From NCBI GenBank assembly GCA_035610365.1, contig CM069434.1, positions 104,582,806 through 104,646,805 on the forward strand: a stretch of DNA of 64,000 nucleotides, written 5' to 3'. Origin of the DNA: Aquatica leii (Eukaryota > Arthropoda > Insecta > Coleoptera > Lampyridae). This document shows, piece by piece, positions 25,200 to 35,895 of the stretch. A program made the position numbers and the translations under genes. The stretch's first letter is position 1. Every line of letters begins with the position of its first letter. The notes under the pieces are model-generated. The model did no database searches. It saw only the letters and a program-made list of their open reading frames with translations, and was not told where the DNA came from.

Positions 25200-26430
25200 C
25201 GCGAAAAAGGGTAACTACTTGAATTGACACTACTGCTGAAGAATTATCGTCTCAACTTGAAAAGAAACAAATTGGAATACTATTGACGAAAGCACAGATA
25301 TAAACTGATACTGCCCAGTTACTGGTTTTTGTCATAGTTTAACATAACCAAAAAATTAGCGTGCTTGCAATTCTTAAAAAGAAAATTAACTGAACAAATT
25401 ACTTATGATTCTTGTTTTGAAGGTATTACCAAGTTTAACTTACCTGTGAACAAATTATGTAACCAAGAATGGAGCACTCAATTTGGTGGGCAGTAATTTG
25501 GAGTTCACATGTGCGTTTTACAAAGAAAACTCTAATCCTAACGTTTTTTTCTGCACTGTTTAATACACTAAGATGTGTTGTGCAAAGCAGCCATCGATAT
25601 TTAACCCGTTTCCAATGTCGACACAATACGTTCACGAGGTTTGGCCCGTCGTCAATTCCAAGGATTTCTAAAATCCACCGAAACATAGTTATCTGACCTT
25701 TCTTTCTACACTAAAATGACATGGTTAAGTTGTCTTAATGGGTTTGAGAGAGTTTGGCACTTAAGATTTACTGACAAAACATGGCAAATGGGACAACTTT
25801 AAAATAATGTGTGTACCGATTTCGCATTTTTTGCGGATCTTCTTTGACACCTGAATAAACTGAATACAAAGCTTTAGAGCAAGAATCAATTTTTAGATGA
25901 GGTTTTGGGATATTTAAAAGCCTTGAAATTACAGCTTCAGTTATTAGCCAGCTGTATAGAGAAAAATTACCCTACACGCTTTTCGAAGCTGAGCAGCATA
26001 TCAACACTCTCAAATGAAATTCAAAGAAATCCGCTCAATAACCAAAAAGACTTCACAAAGAATTTGAAAAAAGCCGTCATTAAATATTTTTTCGATGCAT
26101 TTTAATGTTCACGTCGATGAAGTTCCGGCTCACCTTCAACTTGAACTGATTGAAGTGCAGTGCAATACTCATTTGAAGCAAGTTATTCCTAAACACCATT
26201 AAGTTAGAATTTTCTATCCAAAATGCAATATCCTTATATAGTTACTAACTCAAAAATATAATGGCTATGTTCACCACATCATATTTGTGCGAACAAATAT
26301 TTTTTATTATAAAAATTGTCTTAACAACAGGCTTACTAATTGTACCCTTTTTTCATTGCTAAAAGTATCGACCAGCTTTGATGAGATTATGGAGAAACAA
26401 AAGCTGTATCGTATGTCACGTTCTCGCAAC
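25200..26430 (+). pseudogene. hAT transposase remnant, GTF2IRD2/general-transcription-factor-like type
   Basis: Ordered fragments of the transposase fused to GTF2IRD2 in mammals and widespread in arthropods: SQLEKKQIGILL with DTAQLLVFVI (about 25,250-25,335); DTIRSRGLARRQFQGFLKS (about 25,620-25,680); FADLL then HLNKLNTKL (about 25,840); LKLQLQLLASCI (about 25,925); the C-terminal dimerisation region MAMFTTSYLCEQIF (about 26,260-26,300); NRLTNCTLFSLLKVST, and EKQKLYRMS at about 26,395. Numerous stops and shifts. The coding part ends where the LINE begins. Confidence 0.75.
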
Positions 26431-26607
26431 GACCATCGCTACCGTAGCTGGAAATTCGCAGCAAACTTAAATAGCGAATCACGATCGTAGGCGCGCGCGA
26501 AGTGCGGACGTTTTTATGTAAAATCTGAAAGTAGTGATTAATTTAAGTTGAACAATTAATCGAAACTGGTAAAGCCCTAAAGGGCATTACTATTGTTAAC
26601 TATAAAA

Positions 26608-27690
26608 ATGTCTAAAGCAGCAAGTTGTGCAAAATGTAATGCTGACCTAATTAAAAGTGATAAAATTGTTTGTTGTGCAGAGGTTTGTGACAGGATGTAT
26701 CACTACAAATGTGACAACGTTGTTACCAACGAATTTGATGGCTAAACGTAATTTTGGTTAGTTTTGTAAACACTGTACAGATAGAAAAAGTTAGAAATTA
26801 TTTTGGATGGTATGAAAGCATTAAAAGAACTGAAGGATGATGTTCATAAGCAGAATGAAAAGATTGATAATGTTAATCAAGATAAATTAAAAAGTGATAT
26901 AACTGAAATAATTGAAGAACGATCACAACCAACATATGCGGGGAAAATAAAATTAAAAGAACATGAACCAGCTTTAATAACAAAACCTAAAAACCTAGAA
27001 CAGAAAAGTGTGGATACCAAGAATGACATTAAGAAATGTATTGAATATAACTAGAATATGACCGGTAAGTAATGGTAGTATACTTATAGAATGTAAAAAT
27101 AAGGATGATGTATGTAAATTAAAAAAAAAGCGGAAACTAAAATGGGAGAATACTACAAAATACAATTATCAAGAAAAAGCTGCCAAGAATAGAAATAGTT
27201 GGATTGTCTAAAAATTTGTCAACGGAAATAATCGAGGAAAAAATCAAAATGCAGAACAGTCAACTAAATTTAGAGAAATCGTCTTTAAAGATTGTACAAA
27301 CAAAAGAAGATAGAAATCGGAAAAGTTACATAGTTTATGCGGAAGTAAATGCGTACACGTACGGGCTTTAATGAAAGAAGAAAAGATAAACGTAGGTTAG
27401 GATAGATGCATAGTTTATGATGTTATTGAAATCAGAAGATGCTATCGATGTAATGGATTTAACCATAAAGCCTCGGGGTGTAAAGCACAAAAAGTCTGTC
27501 CAAAATGTGCTGGTTCACATGGGTAGCAGGAATGTACTGTTGCTGAAGAAGAAAATCACAAATGTTCGAATTGTATTCAAATGGCCGAAAAATTATAAAT
27601 GAAATTGGACATTAACTATCCTGTCTGGAGTCAAGAATGTGCTGTATTTAAACGAAAATGGAAATGGAAAGAAAGAAGATTAATTTTTTA
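26608..27690 (+). pseudogene. LINE ORF1 (zinc finger, coiled coil, CCHC knuckles)
   Basis: The ATG at 26,608 opens a PHD-like Cys motif (CAKCNADLIKSDKIVCC, then YHYKCD). A Lys/Glu-rich coiled-coil segment occupies 26,803-27,054 (LKELKDDVHKQNEKIDNV), and gag-like CCHC knuckles follow at 27,430-27,580 (CYRCNGFNHKASGCKAQ, CPKC, HKCSNC). This is the nucleic-acid-binding ORF1 protein of jockey/CR1 LINEs. Stops after 26,742 and 27,052 and several frameshifts inactivate it. Confidence 0.75.
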
Positions 27691-27714
27691 GAATAAGTAA
27701 ATAAAGTGCGAACA

Positions 27715-28125
27715 CATTATATTTCAATGCACAAAGCATGCTAAAACATTTTCAAAAACTAGAAATCTTAATTCAAGATAGAAAACCAAATTTGTTATTA
27801 TTAAGTGAAACTCGTGTAACTGAAGACATACAAGATTGTGAAATTAATTTTTTAAAATATGTATTAAATTAGTGTAATTTACAAACGCGAAGAACTGGAG
27901 GGGTTGTAGTAGTTATAAGTACTAGAATCCGATATACTGTAATCTCAAATTTTGCATTAGACAATAACTTGGTTAATATGTATCAAAATAATAGGAGGAT
28001 TCCAAACGGGATAATATATAGTGCTGTATTACTCACCAAGTGCAAGTGATGCTATTTTTATAGAACATTTTGAAAAGTAATGTGAAGATACAATTCCAGA
28101 TAACAGTCGACATATAATTATAGAG
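27715..28125 (+). pseudogene. LINE ORF2, endonuclease N-terminal part
   Basis: Reads YFNAQSMLKHFQKLEILI and LLLLSETRVTED, the N-terminal blocks of an APE-type endonuclease with the catalytic E of the SET motif. It is disrupted by stops near 27,870, and its end (SRHIII) is cut by the gypsy insertion. The continuation DFNIDVFKQSYYG begins directly after the gypsy right LTR at 33,287. Confidence 0.75.
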
Positions 28126-28353
28126 TATAACCATCCTGTACATAAAATTCCGATCAGAGTCGACAACATCGATGGTAGTCGAGAGATAAGAGGATATGAT
28201 GGCGCGAATGTAAAAAAGTAACGCGTGATTATCATTCTTGTGGAACGCTTGTGGTTACCTTAAGTTTAAATTTGTAACATGTGTTGTGTATTATTTCAAT
28301 AACATTTATATTATTAATTACAATAAATAACGTGTAATGACAACTACGTTATA
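28126..28353 (+). repeat. 5' LTR of gypsy element
   Basis: 228 bp, differing from the 3' LTR only at GAGAGAT versus GAGAAAT (28,195-28,201 region). TATAAC...GTTATA ends. Confidence 0.95.
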
Positions 28354-28354
28354 G

Positions 28355-28372
28355 TGGCGCACCAACGAGGGC
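28355..28372 (+). promoter_or_regulatory. Primer-binding site of gypsy element
   Basis: TGGCGCACCAACGAGGGC begins two bases after the 5' LTR, the usual place and TGG start for a tRNA primer site. I could not match it to a specific tRNA from memory. Confidence 0.7.
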
Positions 28373-28843
28373 TCGAAAAATGGTAAATGTTGTGAAATAA
28401 TTCATACTGTGCGAATTGTCGATTCAGCGCTTTAGATTCTAATTGCGTATATCGACCGTTGACCTTAACGTATCTTGCTACGTCTTATCGTTCTTGCAAA
28501 AAAAAATCGTACGTGCTTGAATAACGTCCTTATTGATACTCCGGAATTTTTTCGATAAATTAATAATAGTAAATGTATGTGTATTAAAAATAACGCTCAT
28601 TCGCATTATTCAATTGTACATGTAATTAATCATGTGGTGTGAATTCTTTTGAGTTTTGTTCAATTCTGCGAATTGTTGAACGTATTTACATACTCAAATT
28701 TCGCGAATGCAGATTACATCTTTGTGTTTATTTTACGAGTAACTGTAAGTAACTTTTTAATCTAAACCGAATAATTTAGCTACACTTTAATTGAATATTG
28801 TTGCGCGTTCTTAGTGAATTATTCTTTACGTCTATCGGGAAAC

Positions 28844-29770
28844 ATGCCTCTAAAAAAGGATGATGTTTCGTCTTCCGTGACCTTAACAACTGAACAATTT
28901 CGCGAACTTCTGTTATCTATTCAACAACCTTCGCGTAGTTGCGACAGCACGCCAACGCCAAAAGAACAAAATGGTAACTTTACTACATGTACCGCGCGTT
29001 TTGATAGTGAAGCGTCTTCTTCAGTAGAAGCTTTTTTAGATACCGTCTTAATTTTTAAAGATTGTGCGAACGTGTCTGATGAAAACGCTCTTAGAGGTTT
29101 GCCCGTTCTTCTTACCGGTATTGCTTCTGTTTGGTATCAAAAAATCAAGTATTCAATTACTACATGGCAAGAAGCCATCGAGTTGATAAAACAAACTTAT
29201 GGTCAGAAGACACCTCCTTTCAAGATTTTTAAGAAATTGTTCTCTGAAGAACAAAACAAAATGAAGACAGAAATATTTGTCTGTAACGCTCGCGCTCTTA
29301 TAGCTCAGTTGCTGTATAAATTGGAAGAAAACGTTTGTTTAGATATGGTATACGGTCTTTTAAATCGCCGCGTTCGTGAACGGATTCCGCGTGACGATGT
29401 TAAAACTTTCAATGAACTTTTAATAAAAGCACGTGCAATCGAAGCATCTTTAGATGAACTTTTGTCAGAGAACCCAGTGAATGAAAATGTTTTGACCTCC
29501 CGCGCGTTTGAAAAACCTGATAAGAAAGACAGATTAGGAACTTTTAGTGGAAAGTGCGCGTATTGCCGTGTGAAAGGACACCATATCAACGAGTGCAACA
29601 AGAAACAACTATTTCGAGTGAACCGAACGCTGTCGCGCGTTCAGTTTTATTGTGCTACGGATGTGGAACTCCTGGAGTCATTCGTTCCAATTGTTCGAAC
29701 TGTCGCTCAAAAACATCCGCTGAAGCTTTTCAAACCTCATCAGAACCAAGCTTCTGCGAACTTGATGTAA
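28844..29770 (+). CDS. gag: Gypsy Gag polyprotein
   Basis: 308 residues from the ATG at 28,844 (MPLKKDDVSS); an upstream in-frame GTG at 28,814 is unlikely to be used. A capsid-like domain of the Ty3/Arc type spans roughly residues 45-200 (FDSEASSSVEAFLDTVLIF; TTWQEAIELI; RRVRERIPRDDVKTF). A CCHC knuckle CAYCRVKGHHINEC follows near residue 236. Beyond that the frame drifts into sequence without similarity, because a second knuckle and the protease lie in the next frame. Either a -1 frameshift operates in translation or the copy carries an indel. Gag would form the particle that packages element RNA. Confidence 0.85.
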   Translation: MPLKKDDVSSSVTLTTEQFRELLLSIQQPSRSCDSTPTPKEQNGNFTTCTARFDSEASSSVEAFLDTVLIFKDCANVSDENALRGLPVLLTGIASVWYQKIKYSITTWQEAIELIKQTYGQKTPPFKIFKKLFSEEQNKMKTEIFVCNARALIAQLLYKLEENVCLDMVYGLLNRRVRERIPRDDVKTFNELLIKARAIEASLDELLSENPVNENVLTSRAFEKPDKKDRLGTFSGKCAYCRVKGHHINECNKKQLFRVNRTLSRVQFYCATDVELLESFVPIVRTVAQKHPLKLFKPHQNQASANLM

Positions 29771-29961
29771 AGAAATTTCCAAGTTTACAAAGGCCCATTC
29801 TACCAATTCAAATCTGGGACTCCAATGGAACTGCTATCGCTGATACTGGAGCCACAAGATCAGTCGCTAGTGAAACATTATACAATCTTCTTAAAAATCG
29901 TTGCTGTTTCACTAGACAAAACTTTTCCGTAACCCTACCTGATGGTACTGATACACCATAA
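29554..29961 (+). pseudogene. pro: Gypsy second knuckle and aspartic protease N-terminal part
   Basis: This frame overlaps the 3' end of gag, shifted by -1. It encodes a Cys motif CYGCGTPGVIRSNCSNC and the retropepsin active site IADTGATRSVAS (about 29,836-29,871). It is closed by TAA at 29,959-29,961, after which the same frame continues open into pol. So one nonsense codon separates the active-site half of the protease from the rest. I saw no classic slippery heptamer in the overlap. Confidence 0.8.
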
Positions 29962-32802
29962 GAGGTCTTAACAACGACAGTACCCATACAAATTGCTCAT
30001 AAGACGATCACTGTGGAGATGATTGTTCTTCCAAATGTCAAATCTAATCGTACTCTTTTGGGAATTGATTTCCTTTCAAAAGCTCGAGTTCTTTTGAACA
30101 CTGCCGACCAAACGTGGTGCTTCTTCGAGAATCCTGAAATGCCATTCCCATATGCTACTGAAACTCGTATAGATGGTAGTCTTGTCGAGTCTTACACAAG
30201 TATCGATAACGTTTTGTTCACTTCATTGCGAGAAGATGAGGGAACCATGCTCACTCCAGATCAACGACGATCATTTAACAGTTTTCTTACCAAGCATGAA
30301 ACTACATTTCGTCTAGGGGGAGAGCCTACGGATTATGCTGAACACAGAATAGTTATTCAGCCTGAAAAAACTCCTATTTTTTCACCACCATACCATATGA
30401 CCAAAGAGAAGAAAGAGATCTTACGACAACAGTTAGACCAGTTGCTTGCCGATGACATCATTGAGGAATGTGAAAGTCCTTGGGCAGCGCCAGTAGTTCT
30501 GGTTCCTAAGAAGTCTGGTCAATATCGTCTTTGCGTTGATTATCGTCGCCTTAATGCGATCACTGTTTGCGATCGATACCCAATGCCTCGTATTGATGAT
30601 CTTCTACATTCTGCTAAGCCTACTAAATTTATGTCCACAATAGACCTTCAATCTGGTTACCATCAGATTAACGTTCACAAAGCCGACAGAGACAAAACAG
30701 CTTTTGTTACGCCTTTTGGTATGTTTCGATGGAAGCAGTTACCTTTTGGATTATGTAACGCTCCTGCCACCTTCTCCAGAATGATCGACAGGTTCAAAGT
30801 TGGAATAAAGGCAAATTTTTATGCTTACCTTGATGATCTGTTCATCCTTTCTGAATCGTATGAAAAACATCTTGAAGATCTACATGAAGTTTTCAAACGC
30901 CTAGAGCAATTTAATCTGCGTGCAAACCGGGGAAAATGTGTTTTCGCTTGTGAAAAGGTAAAGTTCCTGGGTCATGTTATTACTAACGGCGGAATACAAG
31001 CTGACCCAGACAAAATCGTCGCTTTGAAAACATGGTCACCCCCAGTGAATCTTAAACAGTTACGCACTTTTGTGCAAACGTGCAGCTGGTTTCGCAAGTT
31101 TATTCCGAAGTTCTCCGAACTAGCTCGCCCACTGACGGATCTTACAAAGAATTCTGCCACTTGGAAATGGGGAGATTTGGAAGAAAAATCTTTCCAAACG
31201 CTTAAAAGATGTTTAATCACAGCTCCCATTCTTTGCCAAGCAGATGATACAAAACCATTTATAATCCGAACTGATAGCAGTGATTATGCTATTGGAGCAG
31301 TATTGATGCAAGGGGAACATAACCAGGAAAAACCAGTTGAATACGCGAGTCGCCTCTTGACGTCTTCTGAGAGGAATTACTCTACTACCGAAAGCGAGGC
31401 TCTTGCTCTTGTGTTTGATGTTGCCAAGTTTCGAGGGTACATTGAGGGTTCAACAGATATAACCATTGGTACCGACCATCAGCCACTTCGTTGGCTCATG
31501 TCTATCAAAACTCCTACTGGAAGACTTGCCAGATGGGCTCTGCAACTCCAATCCTTTAATCTCAAGATTCAGTACACTCCAGGAAAAGCTAATGTCGTAG
31601 TTGATACGTTGTCTCGACCCCCTATCTCTGAATCTGAGATCAAAACAAGAAAAGAAATGTGTCAGATTACTTTCAATTTACCACGAGTTTCTCCAAGCGA
31701 GCTTCGCATACGTCAGCTTGCGGATACCGATCTGTCAACAATTATAAATGACCTTGAATCTGCAACTCGTCTTGAAGAGGCTCAGAAATGGTCTGAAAGA
31801 GGGTACGTCATGGAGAAAGGTATTCTCTATCGTTACTTATCCGACAACGACCAAGAGGACGCGCAACTTGTCATTCCAAAAGAAGATCGCGAAGAGATAC
31901 TACGAGAATACCATGAACAAATTTCGTGTCATGATGGTATTGAACGTACGTCGCAAAGAATACGAAAACGTTATTATTGGCCAGGAATGAGAAAAGCAGT
32001 GATGACTCATGTAACAACTTGTATCGAATGTCAGCGTTATAAGGCATCGAACCAGAAGCCCGTTGGACTTGTTCAAACTCCAATACCTTCAGCCCGTTTT
32101 GAAACAGTGTCAGTCGATTTCTTTGGCCCTTTGCCTGAAACAAAAAAAGGAAACAAATGGATCTTGATTGTGGAAGATACTGCTTCAAGGTGGATAGAAA
32201 TATTCCCTATGAAACAAGCAACATCAATTGTCACCGCCACAATTCTTATTGAAGAAGTATTCTTACGTTATGGAATTCCGCGAAGACTTGTTAGTGACAA
32301 CGGTGTGCAATTTGTTAGTGAAATCATGCAACATGTTTGCACCTGCCTGAAGATTAGTCAAGAATTGACTCCATTGTATCATGCCGAATCTAATCCGGTA
32401 GAACGGAAAAACAGAGATTTAAAGCCCAGGCTTGCAATCCTTACGCAAGGTGATCACACTTCGTGGGATGAGAAACTAGCATCGTTACGTTTTGCTTTCA
32501 ATAGTGCTCCCTGTCAATCTACGGGGCGCACCCCAGCATATCTTACCTTCGCAAGAGAGCTTAGAACAGCTTTTGAGGTCTCACGTGAAATGCGTCAAAT
32601 CATAGAAGTAGAAAATTATGTTCCTGCCGTTTCACCTTATTTAGCAAGAATGACAGATGTCTTGCAAGAAACTCATGACCTGCAGAATGTTCAACAAGAC
32701 AAGAGTAAGCAGTATGCCGATCGAAAAAGACAGACTAGACCTGGCTTTCAACAGGGTGACCTAGTCCTTGTAAAAAGTCACATGTTGAGCAGTGCCGCTT
32801 AA
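29962..32802 (+). pseudogene. pol: Gypsy Pol: protease C-terminus, RT, RNase H, integrase
   Basis: Open frame with its first ATG at 30,013 (929 residues from there). Protease C-terminus TLLGIDFLSKARVLL is near residue 15. RT has LCVDYRRLN (about 173), LPFGLCNAPATF and the catalytic YLDD at residues 272-275. RNase H starts RTDSSDYAIGAVLM (about 418). Integrase has an HHCC zinc region (about 632-675) and a DDE core: D in SVDFFG (about 701), D in VSDNGVQF (about 760), E in PVERKN (about 797). All catalytic residues are intact. A TAA at 32,800-32,802 cuts off the integrase C-terminal tail, and the TAA at 29,959 blocks continuity with the protease. Both sites may have been CAA. Confidence 0.9.
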
Positions 32803-33051
32803 CACACAGCGTCCAAACTTGGTCCTCGAAGGGACGGTCCATATCTTATAATTAAACCGGCATCTAAAATGAGCTACGAGATAGCTGACTCCGCAAATCC
32901 AACTGTAACCGTAGGAAAGTATCATGTTTCGGATCTCACGCCTTTTTACCAAGGCCGATTTCAAATTCCTACCGCAGTACATCCAAAAAGACGTCGAGGA
33001 CGTCCGAAGAAAAAACAGATTGTCGTGCGAGGGCGCTTAACGACAACCTGA
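32803..33051 (+). pseudogene. Gypsy integrase C-terminal tail
   Basis: Same frame as pol after its TAA: KLGPRRDGPYLIIKPASK (a GPY/F-like module), YHVSDLTPFYQGRF, and a basic end RRRGRPKKK. The true pol stop is TGA at 33,049-33,051, which overlaps the polypurine tract. Confidence 0.8.
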
Positions 33052-33058
33052 GGGGGAG
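33051..33058 (+). promoter_or_regulatory. Polypurine tract of gypsy element
   Basis: AGGGGGAG immediately precedes the 3' LTR; this is the expected plus-strand priming site. Confidence 0.8.
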
Positions 33059-33286
33059 TATAACCATCCTGTACATAAAATTCCGATCAGAGTCGACAAC
33101 ATCGATGGTAGTCGAGAAATAAGAGGATATGATGGCGCGAATGTAAAAAAGTAACGCGTGATTATCATTCTTGTGGAACGCTTGTGGTTACCTTAAGTTT
33201 AAATTTGTAACATGTGTTGTGTATTATTTCAATAACATTTATATTATTAATTACAATAAATAACGTGTAATGACAACTACGTTATA
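33059..33286 (+). repeat. 3' LTR of gypsy element
   Basis: 228 bp with one difference from the 5' LTR (227/228 identical). Confidence 0.95.
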
Positions 33287-34778
33287 AGAAGATTTTAATA
33301 TAGATGTATTCAAGCAAAGTTATTATGGGTCAAAATTAATACAAGTTATTAGAAGCCTAGAGATGAAACAAATTGTTGACAAATTTACGCGTACAACAGT
33401 AAATAGCCGTACAATAGTTTAACTAGAAATTACAAACATTACATAAAAAATGGATTGCAAAATAAAAACAATAAGTTGCTATAAGAAATATTCACAACAA
33501 AACCTACTTAATCGACTGAGCCATCACAATTGGAATATGCAAAATCGACAGTTGGATTAAATAGCAAATGACATAGTTCAAATGCTTGTTATGCAGTAAA
33601 TGACCTAATTATAAAGAAAACTATAAAAACACGAACAAGTATCACCTGGTTTACAACGGACTTACGTAATCTCTAAAACAAAAGGGACAAACTTTACAAA
33701 ATTGCTAAATTAATGAGAAATGAAAATAATTGGATGCTTTACAAAAACAGAAGAAATAGCTTTAGTAACAAAATTAAGATAAGCAAAAATAAATATTACA
33801 TAAATAAAATACAGCAAAATAGCGGACAACCTCAAAATATGTGGAAAAGTATTAAACATTTAATCAATAGACAAAAGAATGAACCAAAAAGTATAATATT
33901 TGATGAAGTAGAAATTAGTAATCAAATGAATTTAACGAAAATTTTGTAAGCAGCATTAAGCACATAAATAATAGTATATACCAGCCCCCAGCAAACTTCA
34001 AAAAGGCTCCATTATTAAAACCAATCCTTAATTTCAAATTTAAGCAAGTTAATTTATTAGATCTGAAGAAAATCTTAAGTAATATTAAGCGAAAAGGAAG
34101 AACGAATCACATTAGAAGTTATTACAGATGCATTGCCAAAAATTGATAACAATGGTAGAGCTAATAAACAAATCTTTAATAAGTGGATAATTTCCTAATT
34201 TTTGGAAGCAATTGAAAATCATACCAACGCTTAAAATTAAAAATACAAAAAGATGCGAAGAAGTTCGACCTATCAACATATTACCAATGTACGAACAAAT
34301 ACTAAAATTAGTTGTTAAGAAACAATTACAGTGATTTCTGGAATAAAATAATATAATCAGTGAAAATCATTTAAGTTTTCGAAGTAAACACTCGTGTGAA
34401 ACAGCATTAAATCTCGTGCTGACAATATGGAAATCCGAGATCGACGTGGGTAATATTGTAGTAGCAGTGTTTTTAGACTATAAAAGAGCCTTTAAAACTA
34501 CCGAAAGAGAAAAACTTATAAATAAACTTTACCAATACGAAATAAGAAGCACCGAAATTCAATGGTTTGAAGCTTACTTGGAATCTCGTACTCAGACCAC
34601 TACGTACCAAAATTACGAATCCATTCCAATTCAGAAAAATTTAGGTGTGCCTTAAGGGTCAATCTTAGGGCCATTACTTTTCTTAACTTATATTAATGAT
34701 TTAGAATGTAATCTCAAGTGCTGTAATATTAATTTGTTTGCAGACGATACGCTTGTAATAATTACTTATAAAAATGTA
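33287..34778 (+). pseudogene. LINE ORF2: endonuclease C-terminus and reverse transcriptase
   Basis: Begins DFNIDVFKQSYYGSKLIQVI (endonuclease GDFN block) just after the gypsy LTR. The linker contains WMLYKNRRNSFSNKIK. RT blocks: EEVRPINILPMYEQILKLVV (about 34,262-34,320), HLSFRSKHSCETALNLVL (about 34,370-34,425), VFLDYKRAFKTTERE (about 34,468), GSILGPLLFLTYINDL (about 34,657-34,705) and the catalytic LFADDTLVII (about 34,735-34,765). It stops at the mariner insertion and continues at 47,993. Stop codons and shifts are present, including GVP followed by a stop at 34,653. Confidence 0.85.
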
Positions 34779-35040
34779 CAGCCATAGTCAATGGAAATGT
34801 CCCTAAAATACCGCACGTTAAGTCACATTCTACTACTATTAATCGTATTTATACCAGTAAATATATTCTAAGGTTATAGTTTTTTCTTTGTCGTATAAAT
34901 ACAAAGAGGTGATTACCATTACTTAATTTTGTATGTATTTCTCAAATCATACGAAAAGACTTTTAAATATTACTCCCAAATAAACGTTTTATAAAACTAA
35001 AATGTTCTTTATATTTTTTGTGCGAATTAAAAAACAAACA
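34779..35040. repeat. Left long TIR of the mariner-type element
   Basis: Shares with the reverse complement of 47,992-47,740 the blocks GTCACATTCTA, TAAATATA, AGGTTAT, GATTACCATTACT and GTATT(T/G)CTCAAA. Imperfect, with several indels. Confidence 0.75.
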
Positions 35041-35436
35041 CTTTTTTCTAATTTTGAATAACAATTTATTAACATATTTTTAATAAACAGAACATGCTAT
35101 ATCGTCAAATTTTTAGGTAATAAATGTTTTGAATAAAAATGCCTAAATTATATTTGCAAAATTATTTAAAAAGTATTTGTTAAAAAAAACGTTTAAATTT
35201 TAACTATTAATGTAATTGATTGAAATGTGTGTTCTGATAGTCACATTATTTTTGTATGTAGGATATATAAACCTGGCTTATCAGACCTGGTGTAATGTTT
35301 GGTTATAAGAATATGCAGCGTTTGTTACTATAATTTATAAACAATTTTTCTTATATAATAATTAATAAGTAACAACGATACTTGTTTTTTGTTATAAAAT
35401 AACTTTATTTTTTCAATTTTTTAATTTGAATGTTGG

Positions 35437-35671
35437 TGGTGCTAACTTGCAGCATATGCATAAAAGGGAAGGGTAGGAATGCAGGTACGAGCGAAGGTTG
35501 ACAGATGAGAGAGAGAGTGTCATGCTTGCGCTGCTAGTAGAAGTATGTGTTAAATTTGCAACAATAATAAATAAATAGTACAGTCCACTCGTTTTCTTTA
35601 ATTGCAAAAACAAATACAGAAGAAGGGGTATTTCGAGTAAAAATAATTGCAAGAAACCCAACTTTGCTTCA
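35437..35671 (+). repeat. 5' LTR of BEL element
   Basis: 235 bp from TGGTGCTAAC to ACTTTGCTTCA. Four single-base differences from the 3' LTR. An apparent minus-strand ORF here is antisense LTR sequence. Confidence 0.93.
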
Positions 35672-35688
35672 TGGTCCTTCGAGCCGGA
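35672..35688 (+). promoter_or_regulatory. Primer-binding site of BEL element (tRNA-Tyr-like)
   Basis: TGGTCCTTCGAGCCGGA starts at the first base after the LTR. Its complement TCCGGCTCGAAGGACCA matches, from memory, the 3' end of insect tRNA-Tyr (acceptor partner CCTTCGA). Confidence 0.65.
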
Positions 35689-35895
35689 TTAAAGAAAATA
35701 TTTGCTAATTTCGAACCGAAGGTGATCGCCGGAATCAATTCATGTAAGTCCTTTCCTTTTTCAATTGCATGCACTTTCTTTTCATTGCATTCAAAAAGCT
35801 ATTTATGATTACGTTACGATATTGCTCTTTCAATCAATAAATGCCACATCAATACGACACAAGAAATAAATTGCAAAAAATGGCGACCGCCAATA

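Larger units (their letters stand above)
28126..33286 (+). mobile_element. Young Ty3/gypsy LTR retrotransposon
   Basis: Complete structure of 5,161 bp: 228-bp LTRs, primer-binding site, gag, protease, RT-RNase H-integrase, polypurine tract. LTRs begin TATAAC and end GTTATA (6-bp inverted ends). Flanks are AGAG on the left and AGAA on the right, a probable 4-bp target duplication with one change. It lies inside the endonuclease of the LINE. No envelope gene is present between pol and the right LTR, so this is a retrotransposon without env. Confidence 0.92.

Noticed and set aside
28126..33286. Possibility that the gypsy or BEL element is an endogenous retrovirus with env
   Set aside because: In both, pol runs to within a short distance of the 3' LTR and no third ORF or membrane protein is present.
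35413..35661. Minus-strand frame repeated at 45,214-45,453, looking like a conserved hydrophobic protein
   Set aside because: Both are antisense readings of the two BEL LTRs; the similarity is LTR identity, not a gene family.
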